From Mugil cephalus (taxonomy: Eukaryota > Chordata > Actinopteri > Mugiliformes > Mugilidae): a stretch of 64,000 bases of DNA. A program made the position numbers and the translations under genes. Under the pieces are notes generated by a model that saw only the letters and a program-made list of their open reading frames with translations, was not told the origin of the DNA and ran no database searches. The stretch is taken from the NCBI RefSeq assembly GCF_022458985.1, contig NC_061791.1:634501-698500 (forward strand). Direction: 5' to 3'. This document shows positions 10,887-33,600 of this stretch, in pieces (the stretch's first letter is position 1; every line of letters starts with the position of its first letter).

Positions 10887-13053
10887 AGCTAAAAAATGTT
10901 CATTGGAATTCCAACATTAGATCATGTTCTGAGACTGATCTGAACAACACTCTGACCCAACAATAGAACCTGCTGTCCGTCTGAGGCCCAACAGAAGCCA
11001 AATGGATTTTCTATGTCATTCATCCTTCATGTTGCTTTCAATAATTATTTTACTTTAACCACTTCTTTTTTGCTTTTCAGTATTAATTGTAAATTAAATT
11101 CATGTGATTGACATTGAGTTGCATCAGTTACACAGTAGTGAGTCCAAGGGAAGACAGCAACCCTGACCCTAACTTCATGTATAATGATAGAAGAGATCAT
11201 ACAAGTTGTGGGGAAGGAACAGAAATGTAATCAAACAAAATAAATCTTGAAGCATCTCAGACAGCATGTTATGAGGAGTGACTCTAGATTTGTCAGTTTC
11301 ATCTTTCATGCATTTTCGAGCCTCCATTCATTTGCATCAAGTTGCTAAAAACTCAAATATCTGACGTGACAGATGTTTTTGTTAGTTAATATTTTGAGAT
11401 GACCAGAGTTCCTAGAGTCGTCTGTAAAACTCACCGTATCAGCATTGTGTCTCCTCTGTCAGCAGAAGTTGCCTCACTACAGTAGCTAGGAGAACATTTG
11501 CTGAACAGCTCGTTTGTTGAAGTTCACTGACGTGGATCTCTGCTGCTCCTGGTTTGAAGACATGAACTCATGAATGAAATCAGACCGACACTGACCACTG
11601 AAAGAATCCACATGATCCAACGTTACAAGCTATGCAGCAGTAACACCAGCAGAACTAGTAGCACTGACTAAAGACAAAGACAAAACTGCATTTATACTGA
11701 CAGTCTGTCTGCTTTTTCCACAATACAAGTCTTCACATCACATCACTGGAAAAATAGAGGTATGATAACATCACCTGGAAAACCTACTAACCACAAAGAC
11801 TTCATTTTAGACTTACTGGCAGCAACACAACTGCATAAAAAAGTGTCAAATATATAGCAAACACAAAACCAACTGATCCTGTCTCAACAGGAAACCACGA
11901 AGCAGATGTAGAAGACAAATATGCCCCCTAGTGGTCAGCAGACCTTCTATAGCTAAAGCACAGACACCACACAGAGGCCATCAAGTGGCCTGAAGGCAAA
12001 CCACTCCTCCCAAACAGTTCATTTAAATATGCTGCTTTATTGAGCCATGGACCTTGTCATATTTCAACAGGAGGGATGGTAGCTATGATTCTGAAACTAC
12101 TCTAAAAATGTTTCTGCTACCTGTGCTATATGTGCTAATCATAATCCACAAGATAATATGAGAAGTGACCACAGTTTTTCAAAATCACAATTCTCATTCT
12201 AACGGATTTATATGGACTTTATAGCATTAAATACATGTGATGGAAAGAAATACTCAGATACACCAGCTATGTAGGAGATGATGATGTTGTTCTCCTCCTC
12301 CCTGTCCTTTCTGGGATGTCTTTTCTTCTTGAGCCTTTCACAAATGTCCAGTCGAGATTCCCACCAGTCTCTCAGAACTGAAGAAGCAACTCGGATGAGC
12401 GGAGAAACGTTTTGAAGAAGTTCAACAAGACCAGATGCCTTTCTTAAATGCTGTTTGGATACACCATGACCTGGAAGACTGAGAATCTTCACAGACATCG
12501 ATATTTGAGTTCAGTATTTCTGTGATGATAACAATATTGTGTGAAATCTTAGAGTTGTAAAGGAAGCAGCACCTCTCTATATATTTTAATCTTAACACTT
12601 CAGTGCATGAAGATTTTATCTACAAACGTTTGCAGGACAAAGGAACAAAACCTTCATGGTCATTTATAGTGTCAGTGTGAAGTTTCAGTTCTGTGTTGTC
12701 ACCAGCTCTCTGCTTTGAAACTATTGGAATTTTCTCTGAACTTTTCTTTCTATTAAAAACCATCTGAGACTCTGTGTTTGGACTAACTAGTCATTAAATA
12801 GAGAGTTAACATGTTAATACTTTGTTTGAACCAACACTGTTGTTAAATGAACGTTCTTTGATTCTTTCTACTTTGTGTTAAGTTCCGTTTCTGCGATGAC
12901 TTTGTTCACGTGGATCATGTAAAGAGGAAGACAGGGTTAACACATTTATTTCTGGATTAAACTAATGAACAAACTATCTTTAAGACCTGGAACAGGAAAT
13001 GTGTGTTGTCTTTAACTCAGACTCTGTTTTACTGATGAATGTGAGGAACAGCG
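10887..13053. other. Spacer between receptor copies B and C
   Basis: 2168 bp, the counterpart of 2150-4315, with only scattered substitutions and one or two small indels. It includes the copy B polyadenylation signal AATAAA at 11239-11244. No gene seen. Confidence 0.7.
12216..12518 (-). repeat. Retroelement relic, second copy
   Basis: The duplicated counterpart of the relic at 3478-3780, with the same minus-strand RLKKKRHPRKD and SYIAGVSE stretch. Carried along by the tandem duplication of the receptor unit. Old, broken fragment. Confidence 0.35.
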
Positions 13054-20006
<6,953 letters not shown>

Positions 20007-21839
20007 AAGAACTACTTTCAAGATCTGTCTTGTATAAATATTCTTATGTAAATGAAACATCTCAGATTTCAGGTTGATAGAAAGTTGACTAAATGTTGTA
20101 TAATTGTGGTTTTACAGTTTGAAATGTTTGTGTTGATGCTTCTTGGTTAAATCACTTTTTCTCTTTGCTTTCATTTCAAGTTTACAAATAATTTACTCGC
20201 ATTAAAATTCATTCAGCTTCAGTTCATTTTCACACAAATTTCTGCTTTAATCAAACACATATTTGTAATCTGTATTTTAGTTATGTTCATATTGTCCACT
20301 GGTTGAATTATTTACATCTTGCTGTTGACTGTTAATGAACTTAAAAGCAAAATAATATTGTTGTCATGTGCTTTTATTTTCCAGTGAATGATGTCTTCAA
20401 ATTCACGAACTGTTGCCGCCAGGATTTGTCATTTATCAGTGGTTAAATAAAATTAAATTTCTCAAACTCAAGTTTGATTCAATTTTGAATTAAAATGAAT
20501 TGACTTAGTTGAGAAATCATAGAATAATTCAAACAATCAGTGAGAGTCTTTGCTTCATCAACAGGAAACAGCAGATGTATTCAGCTACGTTTAGTTCGTA
20601 GACTTTGTCCTTTAAGGAATGAACCCGTTAGAGCAGGGGCGTCAAACTCATTTAAGTTTAGGGTCCACATCCAGCCCAATTTAATTTCAAATGGGACCAG
20701 TAAGATAATAATAATAATAACCTATAAGTAACAATAACAACTACAGATTTTTCAATTTCTTTTAGTGCAAACACGAACAATTAAAATAGAAGAATGTAAT
20801 TCCTCACCTGTACACTTGTAAAACTTTATTCCATGTCCACCTGTTGAGTGTGAGCCTCATCTTCACTATAAATGAGACGGATGTCTTCACCATTGCAGAG
20901 ATGGTGCTGCATCGACTGCCATCACAACTGGGGTTCAAATTTGGCAATTTTATTAAGTCGCACCATTTACCCATTGCAGGGCTTGTTGTATGAAAGCTTA
21001 GTGTTTGTATTTGATATATTGAGTTTATGAGTATATAAGTGTGTGTGTGTGCATGTTTTTATTATAACTACACACAGCAACTGCCAGCATTGTAAAATGC
21101 ATTGTTATTTAGTGTCATTTATAATGGAAGTCAATGCAACAAAAACAGCCCAAGAGGGATTTTTTATAGAAAATCTGATGCTGCACAAAAACAAAATACG
21201 CATAAAAGTCAATAATGTTACTGAGTCTGCTCATGATCGATTAGTCATGTCTGTTGAATCCAGCAGAGGGGGCTCTCGGTCATGATACATGCTCACTAGT
21301 GATGGGCAGAGAGAAACTGAAATATTGGTACCTCAGATACCAGGTCTTTATGCTCTAAACCCGATTCTCAAATAGAAAATATCAGTTCTTTTGATTATTC
21401 AGTCTTTTGCAATAATGAATAATCATTAAGAGGAGCAAAGTGGAAAGTAACTACAATACTGAATTGCGAAACACAAACCTTGTGAAACCACAACACAGAA
21501 TATGAGGCATTAATGAGGACTGTCACAGTTATGATGGTTTAGCTTTTCATTTGTATTAGTGGTCCGGTTTTCACATATTTTGTATGACCGTGTCCTCTGT
21601 CGTATTAGCTCGGTCATATAGTACATGAGGCGCCTACAACAGGACACCGAGTTCACTTTTAACTATAAACATGAAGTCACGTCGGTATCGCCGATATCAG
21701 CCTCACTGCTACGGTCTCGAACCTCACTCATAGCTCAGTACGATGAAAAAAAATATTCATTCAACATGAAATACATTGATGTTATTTTCGTGTTTTCTGT
21801 CGCTTATGTTCGGAGCTCAGCTCTCAGTGTGAAGTGTGT
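20007..21839. other. Region between receptor array and histone genes
   Basis: No gene seen. Right after the copy C stop the sequence stops resembling the spacers downstream of A and B, so this is the edge of the tandem array. It contains the copy C 3' untranslated region, an hAT-like repeat end near 20634 and AT-rich unique DNA. Confidence 0.6.
20634..20800 (+). repeat. hAT-type repeat fragment (one end only)
   Basis: Starts CAGGGGCGTCAAACTCATTT and continues with a CCAGTAAGATAATAA stretch and TTTTAGTGCAAA. I recognise this as one terminus of an abundant fish hAT/Charlie-like non-autonomous element. The matching opposite terminus (TTTGACACCCCTG-like) is not found nearby, so it looks truncated. 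Confidence 0.5.
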
Positions 21840-21855
21840 GGCTCTTAAAAGAGCC
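21840..21855 (-). terminator. Histone 3' stem-loop of the H3 gene
   Basis: GGCTCTTTTAAGAGCC on the minus strand: 6-bp stem, 4-nt loop, 32 bases past the H3 stop. It is the binding site of SLBP for U7-dependent 3' processing of non-polyadenylated histone mRNA. Confidence 0.95.
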
Positions 21856-21887
21856 GTTGTGTTTATATGAACCGGACCGAGGTGAGT

Positions 21888-23517
<1,630 letters not shown>

Positions 23518-23533
23518 GGCTCTTAAAAGAGCC
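23518..23533 (-). terminator. Histone 3' stem-loop of the H4 gene
   Basis: GGCTCTTTTAAGAGCC on the minus strand, 31 bases after the H4 stop; identical to the stem-loops of the H3 and H2A genes here. Confidence 0.95.
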
Positions 23534-23564
23534 GTTGTGTTGCTGTGTGTTGGGGACGTAGGGT

Positions 23565-23885
<321 letters not shown>

Positions 23886-23938
23886 TCAGTAGTTTCTCTG
23901 CTACAGAAATAAACTGATGAACGAAGACGCAGAGCGCT

Positions 23939-23948
23939 GCTTATATTC
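23939..23948 (-). promoter_or_regulatory. H4 TATA-like box
   Basis: GAATATAAGC on the minus strand, about 65 bases before the H4 ATG. No convincing CCAAT box was seen just upstream. Confidence 0.6.
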
Positions 23949-25301
23949 ACACTCTGCGGACGTAGTTGAAGACAGTCACCGCTGCTGTTTCCTGTTGACG
24001 AAGCAAAGACAATGAGGCCGCGGTCACTGGAGCAGAACCACCGTAAAAGCTTTGATTGTTCTGTTATTTATCGCCTTATTCTCTTTATTTGAATTTAAAT
24101 CTGGATTCATTTCAAGTTTGTGTCATTTAATTTAGTCACTTGACCCCTGATAACTTAGCAACAGTGACTATAGAGCCTCTAAAACGTGGTGACAATTCAC
24201 TGAAACAAAACCACTCTGAAGTGTTTGTATTGGGATTTATTCAATTCATTCCAATTCAATTGTATTTATGCAGCGACAGCAACAATACAAATTGTCTCAA
24301 GATGTTTAACAAAAACGGGCCTGAAACCTCCAGATCAAGCCTGAAGGCAATAGTGGCTCATTATGTTAATTTTAAATTAAATCCGGATTTTTTTCAGGTC
24401 TATGTCTTTTAATTTAGTTATTTGTCATCTCATTAACCACCAACAGTGACTGTAGAGACTCTAAAATGTGGTGAGGGTCATGATTTGTCTGAATATATTA
24501 AGTTTACCCATTAATCCAAACTAAAGTTCACACAGGATTTCCAGATTTTGGTGGATTTTCATGTAAACATCTATAAATAATTCAATTCTCCATGTTAGAG
24601 TCACGTCCTGACGACTATAGTTACAGGTTTAAATGTGTGATGATATCGATCTGAAGTGGAACATTCAAATAAAATATACCATTTTAGTCCATTAAGTCCA
24701 ACATCTTTTCCTTTTCCTGGGATTCTTTGCTCTTATCAGTCAGTAAAGTGAAATAGTTGTTTGAACAGAGTTGATATGACCTAAGGTCTCAGGACATTGT
24801 TTTATTGAAGGTCAGGACAGAGCGGTTTACAAAGACTATTAATTAATGTTTGCTACTTCACCTGTTTGTAATCTGCATCCTCAAGCTACAGGTCATAGAT
24901 CCTCTCACACCTGTAAATGTTATAGGTAACTTAGTCGTGAAATTGCACTTGAGTTTGTCCTGTAATTTTAAATACTCTAAGGACACTTGGTCAGGTCTCT
25001 CTTGAAAGAAATTTTATGTTTCAGTACTAACCTGGTGAGTTTATTCTTTAACAGGAGCGTAAAATACATTTCTAAAATTATGTTTAAATATTTGTGAAAG
25101 TAAAACGATAAAAATTACTTCCATGTAGACAAGTAAATGTCAAAAGAACCAATACGTGGATATTGGCCCTGGTATTACCTCACATTACTGACATTCAGTT
25201 AAACTACTTAATTAGCATATAAAATATTATGTATTTTAGTCTCAGGCTGTAGATAACATTATATATCAGTATCAGGATGAGTGTCTTTGAGAGTCGTGGG
25301 T
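23949..25301. other. Spacer between H4 and H2A
   Basis: No gene seen. Around 24236-24320 there is a fragment (TTCATTCCAATTCAATTGTA ... GTCTCAAGATGTTTAA) resembling the fish-wide dispersed repeat that normally reads TTTATTTATATAGCGC; the rest is AT-rich unique DNA. Confidence 0.5.
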
Positions 25302-25317
25302 GGCTCTTAAAAGAGCC
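25302..25317 (-). terminator. Histone 3' stem-loop of the H2A gene
   Basis: GGCTCTTTTAAGAGCC on the minus strand, 29 bases after the H2A stop. Confidence 0.95.
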
Positions 25318-25346
25318 TTTGGTTTTGGTGGTAGCCAGGTTCATGT

Positions 25347-26679
<1,333 letters not shown>

Positions 26680-27177
26680 CGAGTTCAGTAAAGTTCAGTT
26701 TCCAAGAGTTAAATAGATTTCAGCAGAGTCTATGAAGTCTGGCTATAGAATATAGTACAAATCATTAGACATCAGTAGAGTCCAATAGAGTTCTGTAGAG
26801 CTCAGAGTCTCTGGCACCAGACAGTACAACTCAGTAGACTATAATAGATTACAACAGATTTTAAAAGAGTTTAATGGAGTCCAGTAAAGCTCAGTAGAGT
26901 GATCTGACAAGTCTAACAGCGGAGAGTTCGGTTCGAGTTCAGTAGGTTTTTTTTTTTTTTTTTTTTTGAGTTCTTAGAGTATAATGGAGTTCAGTTCACA
27001 GACTGTTATTGTTTATTTCAGCAGAGTTACTACAGTGATCTGACAGTAGAATACAGTAGAGTATAACATAGTTCAGTAGAATAAAGTAGATTCTGTTCAA
27101 TAGAGTTTAGTACAGTTCAGTAGAACTTTGTAGAGCTCTGTCATAGATCATTAGAGTATAGTGGAGTTCGGTTCACA
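26680..27177. repeat. Degenerate AGTAGAGTTC satellite, left block
   Basis: Irregular head-to-tail copies of a roughly 10-bp motif (variants CAGTAGAGTT, AGTAGAATAA, AATGGAGTTC). A T-run interrupts it at 26947-26967. The array resumes at 28223, beyond the hAT insertion. Confidence 0.75.
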
Positions 27178-27185
27178 GACTATGG

Positions 27186-28214
27186 CAGGCATGTCAAACA
27201 TACGGCCCGCGGGCCGGACCCGGCCCGTTGGATGATTTAACCCGGCCCGGCATAAATTTCTGAGTATGTCAAAAAAAGAAGCGAGTCTCTAGCTCATTTC
27301 TATTAAAAGTTGCGATTTTTTAAAATAAATACAAACCAAATGCTCCCTCCGGCCGCTAGAGGGCAGTAAATGTGTAAAAGCGCTCACGTCAAGCATGCGG
27401 CACTGACACGAGTTAGTCACAGGAAATAAACATTCGCAACGTGATGTGTCCAAGTAAAAATAAACCGGCAGTCTTGCTTCACCATTCACCACTACTAAAC
27501 AAGTTATCGGTCAACACACCCTTCCCAAAATGGCACTGTCAAAAAAAAGAAGAGTGGACACGGAGTGCAGAGTTTTCCAGGAGAAATGGACCGAGAAGTA
27601 TTTATTCACAGAAGTGAATGCAAAACCAGTGTGCTTGGTATGTAATCAGCAAGTTGCAGTGTTCAAAGAGTTTAATATTCGGCGCCACTCATCATAAAGA
27701 CAAGTATGTCATATTAAAGACAATTAATATTGTGCAGTATATTCTCAGCTTCAGTAGGCCCAGCCTAGTAGTTTGATCTGATGTAGTCTAATCCTATTGC
27801 CCATGCACTGCTATAACTTTTTTATTTATTTTATTTTATTTTGTATTTCTTTTTTCATTTATTTCAAAGCAGTATGACAATTAAGGCGAAAATATTTTTT
27901 TATAGCTCCCACTTGAGTTTGTTTAGTGTGGTGAGTTGGTTCAGGTGTAAAACTGCATTCACTCAACTGTTAAAATAAACCAGTTGTTAACACATTCACG
28001 GCCAAACATGAAAATCTTTTTTTTCCCCATTGTTTTTGAATAAATGTGTTGTGCTTAGAAAAGATCCCTTGTCATCCGTGATTATAATATGTAGGGTAGG
28101 CTACAAATGTAGGCTGAATGATAAAGCATAGTACTGAAAAACAAAGCTAAATATTTGGAGTTGACATTCTTTTACTGATCCGGCCCCAGAGCCAAACTGA
28201 GTTTGACATGCCTG
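27186..28214 (+). mobile_element. Decayed hAT transposon inserted in the satellite
   Basis: Ends are CAGGCATGTCAAAC and GTTTGACATGCCTG, perfect inverted repeats. The 8-bp flanks GACTATGG and TTCTATGG agree at six positions, consistent with a hAT 8-bp target duplication that has drifted. Length 1029 bp. Only the N-terminal part of a transposase remains (27530-27697), so it is non-autonomous. Confidence 0.75.
27530..27697 (+). pseudogene. N-terminal remnant of hAT transposase with BED-type zinc finger
   Basis: Reads MALSKKRRVDTECRVF, then WTEKYLFTEVNAKPVCLVC and FKEFNIRRH before a stop. The CxxC and first His of a BED finger are present; the second His is lost because of a frameshift just before the stop (downstream bases would continue as KDKY). 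I recall the same opening in the hAT-derived GTF2IRD2/FAM200-type proteins. Not functional. Confidence 0.65.
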
Positions 28215-28222
28215 TTCTATGG

Positions 28223-28725
28223 TGTAGTCCGGTAGAGTTACTAGAGGGACCTGATGGGTCTCACAGTAGATTCAGTAGAGTTCAGTAGAGTTTGATAGAG
28301 TTCAGTAGGGCTCAGTAAGATATAATAGAGTTCAGGGGTTTATTTGAGTAGAGTTACTACAGGGATCTAGAAGTAGTAGAATACATTAGAGTATAACATA
28401 TTTCAGTAGAGTTCAGTAGAGTATAATAGAGTTCAGTTACAGACTGTATATGGTTTAGTCCAGTAGAGTTACTAGATGGACCTGATGGGTCTGACAGTAG
28501 ATTCAGTGGCGTTCAACAGAGCATAATAGAGTTCAGTAAAGTATAGTTGGGTAGAGTACAGTAATTTAAAGTAGAGTTCAGTAGAGTATAGTAAAGTTCA
28601 GTAGAATAAAGTGTAGTTGCGTAGAATAAAGTAGAGTTCAGCAGAGTGAAGTACAGTAAAGTAGTGTACAGTAGATGAAAGTAAAATAAAGTAGAGTTCA
28701 GTAGAGTAAAGTAGAGCTCGGTGGA
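28223..28725. repeat. Degenerate AGTAGAGTTC satellite, right block
   Basis: Continuation of the array at 26680-27177, ending directly before the cnot2 promoter. Variants include GTAGAGTTCAGTAGAGT and GTAGAATAAAGTAGAG. Confidence 0.75.
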
Positions 28726-28739
28726 GTGATGGAGGCTCC

Positions 28740-28807
28740 GGATCCTCGCTGATTGGCGAAGAGATGTCGGCCATCTTGGATTGTAGCGGGGAAGAAAGAT
28801 TGATGCG
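28740..28807 (+). promoter_or_regulatory. cnot2: cnot2 promoter and first (untranslated) exon
   Basis: GC-richer DNA after the satellite, with an inverted CCAAT box (GATTGGC, 28751-28757) and a YY1-type CGGCCATCTTGG (28769-28780) typical of TATA-less housekeeping starts. A good splice donor GATGCG|GTGAGC ends the exon at 28807. The ATG just before the donor runs into TGA after joining to the next exon, so the exon is taken as untranslated. The exact start site is inferred. Confidence 0.6.
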
Positions 28808-30647
28808 GTGAGCTTCTTTTTTTAATGGTTTAATTTATTTTCGCACAAATTACCGAACAGAACTCCCTTTAAATGAAACTCTGGCCGTGTGTTGTTTATT
28901 ACAGAAGGAGGTTTTAAACGGAAGTGGTGGAAATGCGGCCTTGGAGCCACCAGGCCGGTTTCGCTGCTTTTTGTTATTGTTTTGGGGGCTAACTAACGGA
29001 GGCGCAGCAGGCCCAAATAGAACAAAAACACACTAGTCTATCCGACTTCCTTCTCCCCGGGGTCCTACAACCGCATAACGGCATCTAACCCGTCGTCACC
29101 GGGGGGCTAGATACTGTTATATCGGTTTAAACATTCCCGGTTATGGCGTTCTTACATTGATGTTAGCGCGTTAGCTCCTAGGCTAACAACCCCATGTATT
29201 CCAATGGAGGTAGCTGTTAGCTAACGTGTGCTACTCGGTTAGCCTCGACACACTTTACTGCTAACAAGGTAATGCCTGCAAATAACAGTTAATTGAATGT
29301 AACTTGCGAACGGGGCATAATTGAGGGCACGCCGCTGCATTCATAAAGTCTGGAAAGTATGCGGTAGCTTTATTTTAAAATAAGGTTTATCTGACAGATT
29401 TGCGAAGCTAATGTTAGCCTGCAATGCTAACTTTAGCCTTTTGCGACACTGCTGCACATTTAACGTCGCTGAGGAATGAACATGTTTGGTTTAAGATAAG
29501 ATTAGATTCAACTTTACTGTCGTTACACATGTACAAAGCAACGAAACGCAGTTTAGCATCTAACCAGGAGCGCAGTAAGTAGAGGTATGCGTGCAGAGCA
29601 AATAGTATTATACTGTGTGATATGTATTTTATGGGCTTATGGACAATATTTACACATGAAAAAAACTATACACAGGTGAGACCATATAAACAGGTGACTG
29701 AGCAAAACATACATAATGATTGACTGAGCTTCTATGAACATATACAGGTGGATTTGTGCGTTAAATTGAACTACAGCCGTATTCACACAGGACTAGATTT
29801 ATCTGGTACCTCTGGTAATAATAGTGCAAATAGGGCTTATAACATACTAACATAACATCATTGCAATAAAGTAAAAAGCAAGTGATAAATTAATTGAACC
29901 AAAATGCAGATGAAATGAGCATTAATGGAAATTATCACAGCAAATCAGCGGAAAGATGAACCTGTGTGTCCTTTTATATTAATACATGAAAGTGTCTGTT
30001 TAGCATCTTGATGAACGTCACATCTGAGGTGTTATAGCTGCTAACAGGGTTTTTATTGTTGCTCAGTCTGGTCATATTTAACCACTGATTATTACAGAAA
30101 TCCAAAGCTGCAGCTCCACTTCCTCTTTACAGAAATCTCCAGCATGTTTTAGCCAACACTGATATCGAAATGGTTGATATTGTTATAGTTTCTATTATAG
30201 AATAGAATACAGTGTTTTTATTCTCATTGTACAGGTATGAAATTAAGGTGAGCTGAGGTCTCCCCTGGGTGCTGTAGAGATAAAAAGATGAACAAAATGC
30301 AAAAAACTATATTTAATTGTCTAGTTTATTTAATTAACCAGAGCTAAGTGATGTTACTTCATACTGTAGTAATTTATCTGCACTGCACTGACATCAGGAT
30401 CTGACTCCGAGTATATTTCCTACAAAGTGAGTTGAATAAGATGCTTCATGTAAATCAAAAATTGTCTGTGTACGGAAATAAATCAAGTTGCAACGTAAAG
30501 ACATTATTTTTCTTTATTATTTCATTTTATTTCCTCCGTATTTTTCTAACTTTCTGTTTGACATCGTGACGTTTGCACCTGGAAGCGTTAGTTCAGATTT
30601 GTAATGAAGCTGCAGGTGTGACTGTTCCATCTCGCCTGGTTTCTCAG
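28808..30647 (+). other. cnot2: cnot2 first intron
   Basis: No coding exon recognised. The first 600 bases are CpG-containing and gene-proximal. 29488-29760 resembles a fish dispersed repeat (ATTCAACTTTACTGTCGTTA ... GCAACGAAACGCAGTTTAGC), and a related scrap appears at about 30205-30290 (TTATTCTCATTGTACAGG). Confidence 0.55.
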
Positions 30648-30659
30648 GTGACCCGCGGC

Positions 30660-33600
30660 ATGTTTGGTGCTAACCGGAAGAAGTTTATGGAGGGGGGGAT
30701 AGAGAGTGACTACGCGGACGACTCCAGCCTCTACTACAGCCAACAGTCCATGTTCCCTCCTCACCGCGCTGACAAAGACGTGAGTTATTCGCCTCCATAG
30801 ACCTCATTTCCCATCATTTCCCATCACTTTATAAACTTGTTACTAGTTTATTCGTCTTTTGACAAATCCTCTTTTTATTCTTCTTGCATCAGCTCGTTAG
30901 AAATCTCACTGCACAAGTTTCACGTGACAAGTTCCCAGCTTGTTCCTGTTTAATATTTCAGAAGATAAAGTGAAGTGTGCGTTTGTGTTTCAGATGTTGG
31001 CGTCTTCCTCTGCTTCCTCGACGGGTCAGCTGTCACAGCTCGGAGCCAGTTTATATGGCCCCCAGAGTAAGACCAACCCAGCCACACATTTCCCCCCGAG
31101 AATCACTGAGCGGACTTTTAACACTCAAGATCACTTCATTTATCCACACAGAAATGATTTAGTCCAAGAGTCACGACATAAGAAAGAACAACAAGACACA
31201 CACATAAGAATAAAATAAAATGAGAATGAGGTAGAAGTAAAGAAAAATACAAAAATGCACAGTCCAGTTTACATGAGATACATGAGACATTAATTTATAT
31301 ACAGACTTTTTAGCTAAAGTGTCTCTAGCTTTTTGAACCAATCAGAGCTCTTGACTCTGTGTGTTTGAGTAAATGCTGCATGATGCAACATGTCATTTTC
31401 TTCTGGTTTCATGCTAAAAGTCATTATAAGATTCAACCAACACATTTTTAAAAAAACTTCTTCTTTTTTAACTGTGTTCTAACTTTGATTCCTCCAGAAC
31501 TAAACCACGTAGAGAGATTCTGACTGTAGAGATAGAAACTTGACCAAACCATGAATGAGCTGCAACATGTTCATCAGCAGGATTCAGTTACTTTGACTGT
31601 GTCATAAATAGGTTGGAAGGATGAGAGGTTAATTAGATGTGTCTGGTTTAAACAAACAGAAACGAGCTGATGGGAGGCAGCGCTGCCATGCTAGCCGTTA
31701 GCATCACCATTAGCATCACCATTAGCATCACCATTAGCACCATAGCCCATCATGGTGTTGTTACTTCTGTCTCCTCAGGTGCGTTGGGGTTCCCCATGCG
31801 TGGCATGAACAGCAGTGCGGCGCCTCCGTTAAGTCGAAGTGGTCTGAACCAGTCCAGCAGCCAGCTCTCCAGTCACACCAGTACCCCCAACACTGGAACC
31901 ATGCACACACCCCCGTCACCGAGCAGGTGCACACACACACACACACACACACACGTCCTGGACGTCATCACAGAATCCTGAATGTACTGAGTGTTGTGTC
32001 TCTTCCAGGGTCATCCTGCCCATGAGCAGGAGCGTACTGAACCACAACCAGCAGGTGGGGGGTCCGACGGGGCAGACGAGTGGGATGGGAGTCGGAGGAG
32101 AGAGGGGGGGAGGCGGCGGAGGGAGGAGCGGCAGCATGGGGAGTCCGAGCCGGTCGTCACCCAGCATCATCGGGATGCCCAAACCTCAGCAAGCACGGCA
32201 GGCCTTCACCATCAACAGGTAGGCAGCACAGCTGGGCCACCTGGGCCACCCGGGCCACCTGGTCCACCCTCATTCCACTTTATACAAAATAAAATCAGCG
32301 ATACAGTTTTTAATTTCACCTTTCTAACCAGTGTTATTTACCGTAGCAACAGGAAAACTCTTGTCGTGTGTTTGGGGCTGAACCAACGCTCAGGGACAAG
32401 AAAGTAGGAAATAATAAAGTAAAACAAAAAATAAAGTAAAATAATCGAGGGTTTCCTTTTAGTTTTTCCATCAATTATAAATAAATTAAATAAAAAGTAC
32501 TTGTACACATGAAATTAGTTGCTTGAGTACAATGTATTTATTTAAATGATATAAGTTAGTACCTGTTGACAAAGTGAACGTGTTTATTCATAAGTTTTAT
32601 ATAAGAAACCAGATCTTCCAGACGTCGTTCAGGGTTTATTTATTTATTTCTACCTCAGATGTTCATCAAACAGTAAAACTCTGACCACGTTCACACACAT
32701 CACGATGCCAGTTTAACATCATTCATCACCTTCAGAGCTTTGGAACGAACTAAATCCACCACTGAGATCTGTGTCTCACACTTTTAAAAAGTATTAAATA
32801 TCTGTTTTCTACATGAACCTCATTCATCCTTTGATTCCTGTTGATGATCCACTTTATTTCCGTTGCTTCTCTGTGTTTTTGTTCAGCCTGTGTGTGATAT
32901 TTGTCCTGCACGGATTCTCTGTGTTCCCGCCTTAAACAGATTTGTAAATTAATTTGTGCTAAAACCAATAAACTGAACTAAAGTCAAAGAGAAATGAACT
33001 GATTCCTGTTCCTGCTCTGGAGCCTGAACTCGTTCACTGTTTACTAGAAGCGTCACCGTGCGGCTGCTTCTTCTTTCTCTTTTCATTTCACTTCTAGTTT
33101 TTAGTGTTAATGACGTTGTGTGTGTGTTTGTGTGTCAGTATGTCGGGCTTCGGCGTGAACAGGAATCCAGGCTTCAACATGAACAACTCTCTCTCCAACA
33201 ACATCTTCAACGGCACAGGTGACGTCTGCGACATCACTTCACGGTAACGAGTTTAAATCCGGTCGCGTGGTTAACGGTGTCTTTCTGCTGCAGACGGCAG
33301 CGAGAATGTGACGGGGTTGGACCTGTCAGATTTCCCGGCGTTAGCTGACAGGAGTCGGAGGGACGGAGGTTCGAATCCCACCCCGTTGCTCAACCCGCTG
33401 GCCGGTCGGGCTCCGTACGGTAAAAACTCCAACACAACACACATTAAAACCTTTATTCTTTGCTTTGTGAATCTGTTTATTCAACACGTTGTTAGTGTCC
33501 AGCTGTTCACATTTAATCCAGTTCAACTCATTTAAATATGTTTAAGTTTTCAGACAGATTTCGCTGTAATTCTGGTTTTTCTTTTTTCTTCCGTGAAACG

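Noticed and set aside
31670-31981. 103-aa frame starting with Ile-Ser-Ile-Thr repeats
   Set aside because: Its first part is a short ATTAGCATCACC repeat in the intron; only the part from 31779 is the cnot2 exon.
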